In this document: piece after piece, positions 1-6,893 of the stretch
Layout of the letters: the number at the start of each line of letters is the position of its first letter
Position numbering within the stretch: position 1 is the first letter of the stretch
NCBI GenBank assembly: GCA_035581425.1
Contig: DATJVP010000088.1
Location: 1 to 9,299, forward strand
Reading direction: 5' to 3'
DNA from: DASZHJ01 sp035581425
Lineage (GTDB): Bacteria > Pseudomonadota > Alphaproteobacteria > ATCC43930 > CGMCC-115725
DNA: 9,299 nucleotides
Translations under genes and position numbers: made by a program
Notes under the pieces: model-generated
The model's database searches: none
The model's input: only the letters and a program-made list of their open reading frames with translations
Told to the model about the DNA's origin: nothing

Positions 1-3000
1 CGTATTGCAGCCCGATCGAGATCGCGATCGCGAAGTTGTTCATGAGCGAGCGGAAGGCCGAGCCTTCCTTGTGCATGTCGATGAAGACCTCCGCGAGGCG
101 GCCGTCCTCGTACTCGCCGGTGCGCAGATAGACCTTGTGGCTGCCGACGATCGCCTTCTGGGTATATCCCTTGCGGCGATGGGGCAGGCGCTTGCGCTCT
201 GCCGCGACCTGCACGACCCGCTCGACCACGCGCTCGACGATCCGCTCCGCTATGACGGGGACGCGCTCCATCGGCGTCTTTTCCATGAGCTCTGCCGCTT
301 CGTCACCGCCATTTTCCTCGTCGAGGATCGAGGATTGCAGCGGCTGCGACAGCTTCGACCCGTCGCGATAAAGCGCGTTCGCTTTGAGCGCGAGCCGCCA
401 GGAGAGCTCATAGGCCTCTTTGCAGTCCTCGACGGTGGCGGCATTCGGCATGTTGATGGTCTTGGAGATCGCGCCGGAAATGAAGGGCTGTGCCGCCGCC
501 ATCATGAGGATGTGGCTCTCGACCGAGAGAAAGCGCTTGCCGATGCGGCCGCAGGGATTGGCGCAGTCGAAGACCGGCAGGTGCTCGGGGCGCAGGAAGG
601 GCGCGCCCTCGAGCGTCATGGCGCCGCAGCAGTAGGTGTTGGCGTGCTCGACCTCATGCTTGCCGAAGCCGAGCCCCGCCAGGATATCGAAGGCGGGGTC
701 GGCGAGTTGCGCGTCGGTGAAGCCCAGTACTTCCTTGCAGAACTTCTCGCCGAGCGTCCATTTGTTGATCGCGAACTTGATGTCGAAGGCGCTCGCGAGC
801 GCGTTCTCGAGGGTTGCAATCGCCTCGTCGGTGAAGCCCTTCGCGCGGAGATCGTCGTGATTGACGTGCGGCGCGCTCGCAAGCGTGCCACGGCCGACCG
901 CGTAGCGAACGATCGCATCGATCTCGGTCTTGCTGTAGCCGAGGGTGCGCAGCGCCTCCGGCACGATGCGGTTGATGATCTTGAAATAGCCGCCGCCCGC
1001 AAGCTTCTTGAACTTGACGAGCGCGAAATCGGGCTCGATCCCGGTGGTGTCGCAGTCCATGACGAGGCCGATCGTGCCCGTCGGCGCGATCACCGTCGCC
1101 TGCGCATTGCGGAAACCATGCGCCTCGCCGAGCGCCAGCGCGGTGTCCCAGGCGAGCCGCGCGGTCTTGACGAGGGCGGGGTCGGGGCAATTCGCGTGAT
1201 CGAGCGCCACCGGCGGGATCGAGAGCCCGTCATAGCCGGTGCTCTCGCCGTAGGCGGCGCGGCGATGGTTGCGGATCACCCGCAGCATCGCCTCGCGGTT
1301 CTTGGCGAAGGCTGGGAAGGCGCCGAGCTCGCCCGCCATTTCCGCAGAGGTCGCGTAGGAGATGCCGGTCATGATCGCCGTGAGTGCCGCGCAATAGGCG
1401 CGGCCCTCGGCGCTGTCATAGCCGAAGCCCGAAGCCATCAGGAGGCCGCCAATGTTGGCGTAGCCGAGGCCGAGCGTGCGGAACTCGTAGGAGAGTTCTG
1501 CGATCTCCTTCGAGGGGAACTGCGCCATCAGCACCGAGATTTCCAGCACCACCGTCCAGAGCCTGACGGAGTGCACATAGGACTCGATGTCGAAACGTCC
1601 GTCCGGCTTGCGGAACGCCAGCAGGTTGAGCGAGGCAAGATTGCAGGCGGTGTCGTCGAGGAACATGTACTCCGAGCAGGGATTGGACGCGTTGATCCGT
1701 CCGCTCTCGGAGCAGGTGTGCCACTCGTTGATTGTGGTGTCGAATTGGAGGCCGGGATCCGCGCTCGCCCAGGCCGCATGTGCGATCTTCTCCCAGAGCT
1801 CACGGGCCTTCAGCGTCTTGTGCACCTTGCCATCGACGCGGCGCGTGAGCTGCCAGTCCGCATCCGCCGCCACGCGGGCGAGGAAGTCATTGGGGATGCG
1901 GACGGAGTTGTTGGAGTTCTGCCCGGAGACCGTGAGATAGGCCTCGCTGTCCCAATCGGTGTCGTAGGTGCGGAAATCGATCTTCTCGTAGCCCTGCTGC
2001 GCGAACTGGATCACGCGCTGCACATAGTTCTCGGGAATCATCGCGCGGCGCGCGGCCTTCACCTCACGCTTCAGCGCGGCGTTCTTGCGGGGATCGTAGG
2101 CGTCGGCGCCAAGCGCCTCCGCCTCGGGCCCGTGGCAAACGGCCATGATGAGGTTGAGGTGCCGCTGCGCGAGCTTCGAGCCCGCGACCAGCGCCGCCAC
2201 CTTCTGCTCCTCGACTACCTTCCAGTCGATGTAGGCCTCGATGTCCGGGTGGTCGACGTCGACCGTCACCATCTTGGCCGCGCGCCGTGTGGTGCCGCCG
2301 GACTTGATCGCGCCCGCCGCGCGGTCGCCGATCTTGAGGAAACTCATGAGGCCCGACGATTTTCCGCCGCCGGAGAGGCGCTCGTTCTCGCCGCGGAGCT
2401 TCGAGAAATTCGAGCCGGTGCCGGAGCCATACTTGAAGAGCCGCGCCTCGCGCACCCAGAGGTCCATGATGCCGCCCTCGTTCACGAGGTCGTCGGCGAC
2501 GGACTGGATGAAGCAGGCGTGCGGTTGCGGGTGCTCGTAGGCGCTGTCGGATGCCACGAGCTTGCCGGTGCGGTAGTCGACGTAGAAGTGTCCTTGCGCG
2601 GGCCCGTCGATGCCATAGGCCCAATGCAGCCCCGTATTGAACCACTGCGGCGAGTTCGGCGCGCCCAATTGCATCGCCAGCATGTAGCGGTGCTCGTCGT
2701 AGAAGGCGCGCGCGTCTTCCTCTTGATCGAAGTAGCCCCCCTTCCAGCCCCAGTAGGTCCAGGTGCCCGCAAGCCGGTCGAAGACCTGCTTGGCGCTCGC
2801 CTCCGATCCCGTGCGTTTCTCGAGCGGGAGATCCATCAGTGCGGCATCGTCCGCGACCCGGCGCCAGAGCCAGGCGGGGACATCGGCCTCCGCGACGGGC
2901 CTCAGCTTCCGCGGGACGCCGGCCTTGCGGAAATATTTTTGCGCGAGGATGTCGCTCGCGACCTGACTCCAGGCCGCCGGCACTTCGATGTCCGGCAGGT

Positions 3001-3109
3001 GAAAAACCCGGGAACCGTCGGGATTGCGGATCTCGCTCGTCGTCGTCTTGAACTCGATCGTGGCGTAAGCGTCTTGGCCGGCCTTTGTGAATCGTCGCTC
3101 AATCCGCAT
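1..3109 (-). CDS. nrdJ: Class II (adenosylcobalamin-dependent) ribonucleotide reductase, C-terminus cut by window edge
   Basis: Reduces ribonucleotides to deoxyribonucleotides in the cytoplasm, using adenosylcobalamin to form the active-site thiyl radical, so it works with or without oxygen. An uninterrupted minus-strand frame gives 1036 residues starting MRIERRFTKAGQDAYATIEF, the usual N-terminus of alphaproteobacterial NrdJ. The start ATG (3107-3109) follows GGGGG at 5-nt spacing. Visible active-site elements are Cys199 (HACFIQ) and Cys489 (DTACNL), matching the redox pair Cys134/Cys333 of Thermotoga NrdJ; Asn476-Pro-Cys478-Ser-Glu480 (NPCSE), matching its Asn320/Cys322/Glu324 radical site; and a PTGTIG phosphate-binding loop at 676-681. 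Further on are ANTYCCGAMTLEG and VFDCANPCGRIGKR, and at the edge LMNNFAIAISIGLQY. Family members are roughly 1200 residues or more, so some 200 residues, including the usual C-terminal cysteine-containing tail, lie outside. No frameshift was seen. Identification is secure; likely NrdR-regulated (see upstream sites). Confidence 0.97.
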   Translation of the reverse strand, partial: MRIERRFTKAGQDAYATIEFKTTTSEIRNPDGSRVFHLPDIEVPAAWSQVASDILAQKYFRKAGVPRKLRPVAEADVPAWLWRRVADDAALMDLPLEKRTGSEASAKQVFDRLAGTWTYWGWKGGYFDQEEDARAFYDEHRYMLAMQLGAPNSPQWFNTGLHWAYGIDGPAQGHFYVDYRTGKLVASDSAYEHPQPHACFIQSVADDLVNEGGIMDLWVREARLFKYGSGTGSNFSKLRGENERLSGGGKSSGLMSFLKIGDRAAGAIKSGGTTRRAAKMVTVDVDHPDIEAYIDWKVVEEQKVAALVAGSKLAQRHLNLIMAVCHGPEAEALGADAYDPRKNAALKREVKAARRAMIPENYVQRVIQFAQQGYEKIDFRTYDTDWDSEAYLTVSGQNSNNSVRIPNDFLARVAADADWQLTRRVDGKVHKTLKARELWEKIAHAAWASADPGLQFDTTINEWHTCSESGRINASNPCSEYMFLDDTACNLASLNLLAFRKPDGRFDIESYVHSVRLWTVVLEISVLMAQFPSKEIAELSYEFRTLGLGYANIGGLLMASGFGYDSAEGRAYCAALTAIMTGISYATSAEMAGELGAFPAFAKNREAMLRVIRNHRRAAYGESTGYDGLSIPPVALDHANCPDPALVKTARLAWDTALALGEAHGFRNAQATVIAPTGTIGLVMDCDTTGIEPDFALVKFKKLAGGGYFKIINRIVPEALRTLGYSKTEIDAIVRYAVGRGTLASAPHVNHDDLRAKGFTDEAIATLENALASAFDIKFAINKWTLGEKFCKEVLGFTDAQLADPAFDILAGLGFGKHEVEHANTYCCGAMTLEGAPFLRPEHLPVFDCANPCGRIGKRFLSVESHILMMAAAQPFISGAISKTINMPNAATVEDCKEAYELSWRLALKANALYRDGSKLSQPLQSSILDEENGGDEAAELMEKTPMERVPVIAERIVERVVERVVQVAAERKRLPHRRKGYTQKAIVGSHKVYLRTGEYEDGRLAEVFIDMHKEGSAFRSLMNNFAIAISIGLQY

Positions 3110-3183
3110 CGTTTCCCCCGCGAAATCACTTGCTTGCCACCGCACCCGCCGACACTTCCGCGCTGCGCCGGTTTGATCGGAAC

Positions 3184-3272
3184 CCGGCGCATTTTGTGTT
3201 ACGCGCATTCGTCGGACACAAGATGTGGCATAGGGTGCCACAATCGGAATCCGCTGCAACAAGATTTTGGGG
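3184..3272. promoter_or_regulatory. Candidate NrdR box cluster upstream of nrdJ
   Basis: NrdR represses ribonucleotide reductase genes by binding pairs of 16-bp boxes (consensus as I recall it: ACACWATATATWGTGT) spaced by whole helical turns. Three imperfect matches lie 75-163 bp upstream of the nrdJ start. Site C is 3184-3199, with a good right half ATTTTGTGT. Site A is 3216-3231, with a good left half ACACAAGAT (11/16 matches). Site B is 3257-3272, containing ACAAGATTTTG (10/16). Centres are 32 bp apart (C to A) and 41 bp apart (A to B), close to three and four helical turns. The matches were counted by eye, and no convincing -35/-10 pair for nrdJ was found among them. This is a regulatory inference, strengthened by the gene downstream. 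Confidence 0.45.
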
Positions 3273-3317
3273 TCAGGTCACATTTTTTTCATAGATGTTG
3301 TTTTAGGATTGAGACTC

Positions 3318-3344
3318 CCGCCCTCGTTCGGGCGGAAATCCGCC
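3318..3344 (-). terminator. Possible terminator hairpin(s) after the EamA transporter gene
   Basis: Just past the transporter's stop codon (3352-3354) are two short inverted repeats sharing one arm: CCGCCC/GGGCGG (3318-3323 and 3330-3335, 6-nt loop) and GGCGG/CCGCC (3331-3335 and 3340-3344, 4-nt loop). They cannot form at the same time. The transcript reads leftward, and there is no U-tract after the stem, so an intrinsic terminator is only tentative. The hairpins may instead protect the 3' end or be a decayed repeat. Confidence 0.3.
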
Positions 3345-3351
3345 ACTCTCC

Positions 3352-4233
3352 TCAACGTGCGAGCAAAAGGAGCGCCCCGAGCACGAGGGCGATCCCCAAG
3401 CCCTGGATGGCGCCCAATTCCTCCCTAAGGACGATTACGGCGGCGAGGATGCTCACGACCGGCTCGAGTTGCGAGAGGAGCGCGGTCCTGATCGGCCCGA
3501 TCCGCGGCAGCGCACCGAAGAATGCGACCAGCCCCACGAAATAGGTGACGACGACGCCAAGCGTGCCGAGGAGTCCGAGCGCGGTGTCCGGCGGCAGGAT
3601 CTCGCCGCGGAAAAGCGCGAGCGGCGTAAAAATAGCGGCGCAGGTCGCCATGGCCTGGAAGCTCACGGTCATGGGATCGGTGCCCGTGGTGGCGCGGCCG
3701 AAATAGAAAATGCCGAAGGTATAGGTGAGGGAGCCGAGGCTCGCGAGCGCGACGCCGACGGGGTCGAGATCGGCGATTTCGACGCCGAGCGCGAGGGCGA
3801 GGCCGATGAAGGCGGCGAGCACCGCGAGCGCGCGGCGGAGCCCCAACCCGTCGCCGCGGAGCCAACCCACGAGTGTCACCAGCACGGGATAGGTAAAGAA
3901 GAGCAGCACGGCCGAGCTCACGGGGATGACGCGGATCGCCGCGAGATAGGTGTAGGCCATGATCGCGAAGAGAATCCCCGTGATGACGCCCGCGAGCCGT
4001 CGCCCCGGCGGCAGCCGCAGCGGCCGTCCCGCAAGGCGCAAGCCCACGGCCAGCACCGCCACGGCCGCGAGGTACCGGAGCGAGAGCAAGGTGAGCGGTG
4101 TCGCCTCCGCCTCATAGGCGAGGCGGGCGAAGATTGGAATGACGCCATAGCTCGTCGCCGAGAGCGCCATGAGCGCAAGACCGGCGGCGGAAGAGGGGGC
4201 GGGGGCTGGACGGGAACTGTCGGGCGGTGCCAT
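3352..4233 (-). CDS. EamA/DMT-superfamily membrane transporter (10 TM)
   Basis: An inner-membrane exporter or permease of the drug/metabolite transporter superfamily. Many members export amino acids, metabolites or toxic compounds, but the substrate here cannot be told. The protein has 293 residues from ATG 4233 and consists almost wholly of hydrophobic segments, arranged as two EamA repeats (about 16-149 and 159-292). The second ends with the family signature LEPVVSILAAVIVLREELGA (257-276). A Pro/Ser/Ala-rich cytoplasmic tail precedes TM1. The frame is open back to 4335, but a start there would overlap the NDUFA12 coding region, and the residues before MAPPDSSRP are not membrane-like, so 4233 is preferred. 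Its ribosome site is weak (AGAAG about 11 nt upstream). It diverges from the NDUFA12 gene. Family assignment is firm, function open. Confidence 0.9.
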   Translation of the reverse strand: MAPPDSSRPAPAPSSAAGLALMALSATSYGVIPIFARLAYEAEATPLTLLSLRYLAAVAVLAVGLRLAGRPLRLPPGRRLAGVITGILFAIMAYTYLAAIRVIPVSSAVLLFFTYPVLVTLVGWLRGDGLGLRRALAVLAAFIGLALALGVEIADLDPVGVALASLGSLTYTFGIFYFGRATTGTDPMTVSFQAMATCAAIFTPLALFRGEILPPDTALGLLGTLGVVVTYFVGLVAFFGALPRIGPIRTALLSQLEPVVSILAAVIVLREELGAIQGLGIALVLGALLLLAR

Positions 4234-4267
4234 AGTCGCGCGCACTTCTATATCAGGCGCAGACGGA

Positions 4268-4645
4268 ATGAGCATCGGTACGCGACTGTTCACGTGGCTC
4301 AGGGGCGAGCTCGTGGGAATCGACCAGTTCGGCAATCGCTATTTCCGCGAGAAGCCCGGGCGGAAGCTGCGGCGCGGCGGCGGCTTCGACAGCCGCGAGC
4401 GTCGCTGGGTCCTTTACAAGGGCGAAGCCGAGGCCTCGAAGGTGCCGCCGGAATGGCATGGCTGGCTGCATCACACCGTGAACGAGGTGCCGACCGATGG
4501 CGGCAAGCCCAAATACCCCTGGCAGAAGCCGCATCTGCCGAATCTCACGGGTACGCCCTTGGCCTATCGTCCGCCGGGCTCGGTCCTGAAGGGCGGCCAT
4601 CGCGCGCGCACCACTGGCGATTACGAGCCCTGGCAGCCGGAGTGA
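4268..4645 (+). CDS. NDUFA12-family complex I accessory subunit (B17.2-like)
   Basis: A 125-residue homologue of the mitochondrial complex I subunit NDUFA12/B17.2. In Alphaproteobacteria such as Paracoccus this is one of the few supernumerary subunits present in the bacterial enzyme, sitting on the peripheral arm on the cytoplasmic side. Family signatures are clear: GELVGIDQFGNRYF (13-26), ERRWVLYKG (44-52), and the hallmark PPEWHGWLHHTVNEVP (60-75), followed by a Pro/Lys-rich C-terminus with WQKPHLPNLTGT (85-96). The start ATG at 4268 was chosen because MSIGTRLFTWLRG matches the family N-terminus; the frame extends upstream to 4169 only inside the divergent transporter gene. There is no strong Shine-Dalgarno (GACGGA just upstream). 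mlaD follows 40 bp downstream, so the two may be cotranscribed. It lies apart from any nuo operon visible here. Confidence 0.93.
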   Translation: MSIGTRLFTWLRGELVGIDQFGNRYFREKPGRKLRRGGGFDSRERRWVLYKGEAEASKVPPEWHGWLHHTVNEVPTDGGKPKYPWQKPHLPNLTGTPLAYRPPGSVLKGGHRARTTGDYEPWQPE

Positions 4646-4685
4646 GCCCCACCGATTTGAGCGAGACCGAGAGGAAGCGAAATCC

Positions 4686-5165
4686 ATGAGTCGCAACGCC
4701 GTCGAGACCGTGATGGGCGCGGTGGTCCTGGTGGTCGCCGCGGTGTTTCTCTATTTCGCCTACACCACGACTCAGGTGCAGGCGAGCGGCGGCTACGATC
4801 TGACCGCGCGCTTCGACCGCGCCGACGGCATCCGCGCCGGCAGCGACGTCCGTATCAGCGGCGTCAAGGTCGGCACCGTCGTGAGCATCACTCTCGATCC
4901 CAAGACCTTTCTCGCGGTGATGGTCATCAACGTCGAGAGCAAGGTGAAGCTTCCGAATGACTCCGTGGCGCATATCACCTCGACCTCGCTCCTCGGCGAC
5001 AACTTCGTCCTGCTCGAGCCCGGCAACGAGGACGCGATCATCCCGCCGGGCGGCGTCATCTCGCACACGCTGGCACCGATGAACCTCGAGGAGCTCATCG
5101 GCAAATACATGTTCAGCCAAACCAGCTCCACCAAGAAAGAAGGCGGCTCCGACCAGCCGAAATGA
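4686..5165 (+). CDS. mlaD: MlaD, periplasmic MCE-domain lipid-transport protein
   Basis: The substrate-binding subunit of the Mla phospholipid ABC transporter, anchored in the inner membrane with its MCE domain in the periplasm. It maintains outer-membrane lipid asymmetry with MlaF/MlaE and MlaB. The 159 residues comprise one N-terminal TM helix (about 9-28), a single MCE domain (about 37-113) with RISGVKVGTV (56-65) and LLGDNFVLLEPG (102-113), and a hydrophilic tail. Length is typical of single-MCE MlaD. The start ATG has AGGAAG 8 nt upstream. The mlaFE genes are not in this window; in Alphaproteobacteria mlaD is often separate from them and near DUF2155/aat (from memory). It ends by overlapping the next gene by 4 bp (ATGA), which indicates translational coupling. 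Confidence 0.95.
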   Translation: MSRNAVETVMGAVVLVVAAVFLYFAYTTTQVQASGGYDLTARFDRADGIRAGSDVRISGVKVGTVVSITLDPKTFLAVMVINVESKVKLPNDSVAHITSTSLLGDNFVLLEPGNEDAIIPPGGVISHTLAPMNLEELIGKYMFSQTSSTKKEGGSDQPK

Positions 5166-5389
5166 AGAAGCCCGCGAAGCTCGCGTTGCCGCGCTGGCTC
5201 ACGCCGGAGGGCGAGCCGGTCTCCTGTCTCGACAAGATCAAGGTCCTGAACGAGAACCTCACGGAAATCCAGGAGATGGCCCAGGAAGCCCTCGAGGACG
5301 CTGTCCTCATGGGCTGCGACGAAGCCCAGTTCCGCACGGTCCTGGAGCAGCTCGCCCGAAGCCTGGTGAACCCGTACAGAAAGCCGTAG
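5162..5389 (+). CDS. Small conserved-looking hypothetical protein, translationally coupled to mlaD
   Basis: I do not recognise an assigned function. The 75-residue protein is soluble, with no signal peptide or membrane segment. It has a basic, Pro-containing N-terminus (MKKPAKLALPRWLTPEGEPV), then two probable amphipathic helices: about 23-48 (acidic, LDKIKVLNENLTEIQEMAQE) and about 52-68 (EAQFRTVLEQLARSL). There are two cysteines (Cys22, Cys51). The start ATG overlaps the mlaD stop as ATGA, and codon usage matches the neighbours (G/C-rich third positions), so it looks like a genuine gene. The sequence reminds me of uncharacterised small proteins in Alphaproteobacteria, but I cannot confirm this. 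Coupling to mlaD does not prove a role in lipid transport; a helical adaptor or regulator is one guess. Confidence 0.75.
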   Translation: MKKPAKLALPRWLTPEGEPVSCLDKIKVLNENLTEIQEMAQEALEDAVLMGCDEAQFRTVLEQLARSLVNPYRKP

Positions 5390-5404
5390 CGATGCGTTCT
5401 AAAG

Positions 5405-5509
5405 AAATTTTCGCCACCAAGACGCCAAGGCAAAAGGGTCTTTCTCGCAGCAAAGCCGCAACCAATCTTCTCACTGCCTCACTGGCTCCGTGGTTCGTCT
5501 TTCCTCATT
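5405..5509. repeat. Possible dispersed intergenic repeat between the 75-aa gene and the MFS gene
   Basis: The 120-bp gap between two convergent genes is less GC-rich than its surroundings. It contains the near-direct repeat CCACCAAGACGCCAAGG (5414-5430) and, in the other half, GCTCCGTGGTTCGTCTTT (5485-5502). Sequences of the type CGCCAAGACGCCAAG near CTCCGTGGTTC are, as I recall, frequent in intergenic spaces of many bacterial genomes. No reading frame or clear GC-rich terminator stem is seen in it. It is called only on this resemblance. Confidence 0.3.
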
Positions 5510-6757
5510 TCACGCGTGCACGGGCCGTCCCCGGGGTTGGCGGAGGAGCCAGAGGGCGATCGAGGCGTTGAGGAGATTCCAGAGGATGCCGTTGAGGAAG
5601 GCGGCCTGGTAAGAGCCGGTCCAATCGAAGACGGCGCCCGACATCCAGCCGCCCGCGGCCATGCCGAAGATCGTCGCCATCAGCACCATGCCGAAGCGCG
5701 CGCCCACTTCCTGCGCCGGGAAATACTCGCGCACGATCATTGCATAGCTCGGAACGATGCCGCCCTGCGAGAGCCCAAAGAGCGCGGAGACGACGTAGAG
5801 CGAGACGAGTCCGTTGAAGGGCAGGTAGAAAACGAGCGCGAGGCACTGCAGCGCCGACCCTATCAACATCGTCGGCACGCCGCCGATGCGGTCGGAGACC
5901 CAGCCGGAGACGAGCCGGCTCACCACGCCGAAGCCCAGCATCAGCGAGAGCATCTCCGCGCCCCGCGCGGGGCCATAGCCGAGATCGCCGCAGTAGGCGA
6001 CGATGTGGACCTGCGGCATCGACATCGCGACGCAGCAGGCGAAGCCCGCGATGACCAGCATGATCTGCACGAGATTGGGCGAGACCCGGAGCGCGCTTCC
6101 GATACTCGCGGGGGCGCGCGTCTCATGCTGTATCGGCGTCTTCGGCCGGAGTACGAGGCTCAGCGGCAGCATGACCACGACGCAGAAGATACCGATACCG
6201 AGATGCGTCACGCGCCAGCCCCAGGTCGAAATCGCGTGCTCCAGGATCGGCGGCCAGACCGTGCCCGCGAGGTAGCTCGCGGAGGCGCAGATCGCGACGG
6301 CCTTGCCGCGGTTGCGCGTGAACCAATGCGAGATGTCCGCGATGAGCGGCCCGAATACCGCGGCGGATCCCAGGAATCCCACGAGCGCTCCTTGGATGAG
6401 CGCAAATTCCCAAATGCTCGTGGCGTAGGAGGCGAGGGTATAGCCGCTCCCGAGTGCCAGCGCGCCGATGACGATCGGGAGCACGATTCCTCGGCGATCC
6501 GCGATCCGTCCCATGAGCACGCCGCCCATCGCGGCGCCGATCATCGTGGTGGTGTAGGGGATAGATGCGCTTCCGCGGTCCACCCCGAAATCCGCTTGCA
6601 CCGCCGGCAGCGCAACGATCGCCGACCAAAGCCCCACGGCTCCCGTCGTGCCGATGAGGACGGAGACGCAGAGACGCTGCCAAGCGTAGCGCGATTCAGG
6701 AACGTGCGTGATCACGGGGCGCCGATCCTCGTCATGGTGGGGGCGACAGTTGGGCAT
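5510..6757 (-). CDS. Major facilitator superfamily (MFS) transporter
   Basis: A 12-TM inner-membrane secondary transporter, 415 residues. The two MFS halves each show the TM2-TM3 loop motif: GVLMGRIADRRG (79-90) and SGWVSDRIGG (284-293). The central loop (about 205-225) lies between TM6 and TM7. The sequence (FGPLIADISHWFTRNRGKA at 135-153, GWRVTHLG at 180-187) resembles the monocarboxylate/oxalate-formate-type branch, which takes up small organic anions; substrate assignment is an inference. ATG 6757 gives about 30 residues before TM1 but has no good ribosome site. A GTG at 6715 (VITHVPESRYAW) with GAGG 11 nt upstream is an alternative start. It diverges from the SHMT-like enzyme gene across 136 bp, so a shared control region and a linked function (uptake of the enzyme's substrate, or export of its product) are plausible. 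No regulator gene lies beside it. Confidence 0.9.
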   Translation of the reverse strand: MPNCRPHHDEDRRPVITHVPESRYAWQRLCVSVLIGTTGAVGLWSAIVALPAVQADFGVDRGSASIPYTTTMIGAAMGGVLMGRIADRRGIVLPIVIGALALGSGYTLASYATSIWEFALIQGALVGFLGSAAVFGPLIADISHWFTRNRGKAVAICASASYLAGTVWPPILEHAISTWGWRVTHLGIGIFCVVVMLPLSLVLRPKTPIQHETRAPASIGSALRVSPNLVQIMLVIAGFACCVAMSMPQVHIVAYCGDLGYGPARGAEMLSLMLGFGVVSRLVSGWVSDRIGGVPTMLIGSALQCLALVFYLPFNGLVSLYVVSALFGLSQGGIVPSYAMIVREYFPAQEVGARFGMVLMATIFGMAAGGWMSGAVFDWTGSYQAAFLNGILWNLLNASIALWLLRQPRGRPVHA

Positions 6758-6893
6758 GGCGGACAGGTCGCCGCAAGCCTCGCCGCCCCCGATGCGGGGC
6801 TGGTCTGCGTTGGGCGCACGTCATATCTTGGCCGCTCGTTCCTCAGGTGTCCGCGATAGCGCGCGGCTCGTCTTGGGGTGGAGGTCGATTGTC

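Noticed and set aside
3110..3351. Adenosylcobalamin riboswitch upstream of the B12-dependent nrdJ
   Set aside because: The leader was read for the conserved B12 box and surrounding stems and nothing convincing was found. Class II reductases use the cofactor but need not be riboswitch-controlled.
5..3544. Plus-strand open frame of 1,179 codons
   Set aside because: It is antisense to nrdJ, whose minus-strand protein carries every active-site motif. The plus-strand product is Arg/Ala/Glu-rich, without domains, and continues across the intergenic region into the EamA gene; a high-GC shadow.
4234..4335. Longer N-terminus for the EamA transporter, starting at 4335
   Set aside because: The extra 34 residues overlap the well-supported NDUFA12 start, lack membrane character and would be an unusual extension for the family.
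3469..4689. Plus-strand open frame of 406 codons spanning the EamA and NDUFA12 genes
   Set aside because: Opposite EamA it is a low-complexity Glu/Arg/His shadow, and it then runs through NDUFA12 in the wrong frame.
5390..5509. Intrinsic terminator after the 75-aa gene
   Set aside because: Only short, AT-poorly-supported inverted repeats (for example AAAG/CTTT around 5434-5443) are visible; no GC-rich stem followed by a T-run on either strand.
5516..6859. Plus-strand open frame of 447 codons
   Set aside because: Antisense to the MFS transporter; the product is His/Arg/Asp-rich and low in complexity, as expected opposite a membrane protein in high-GC DNA.
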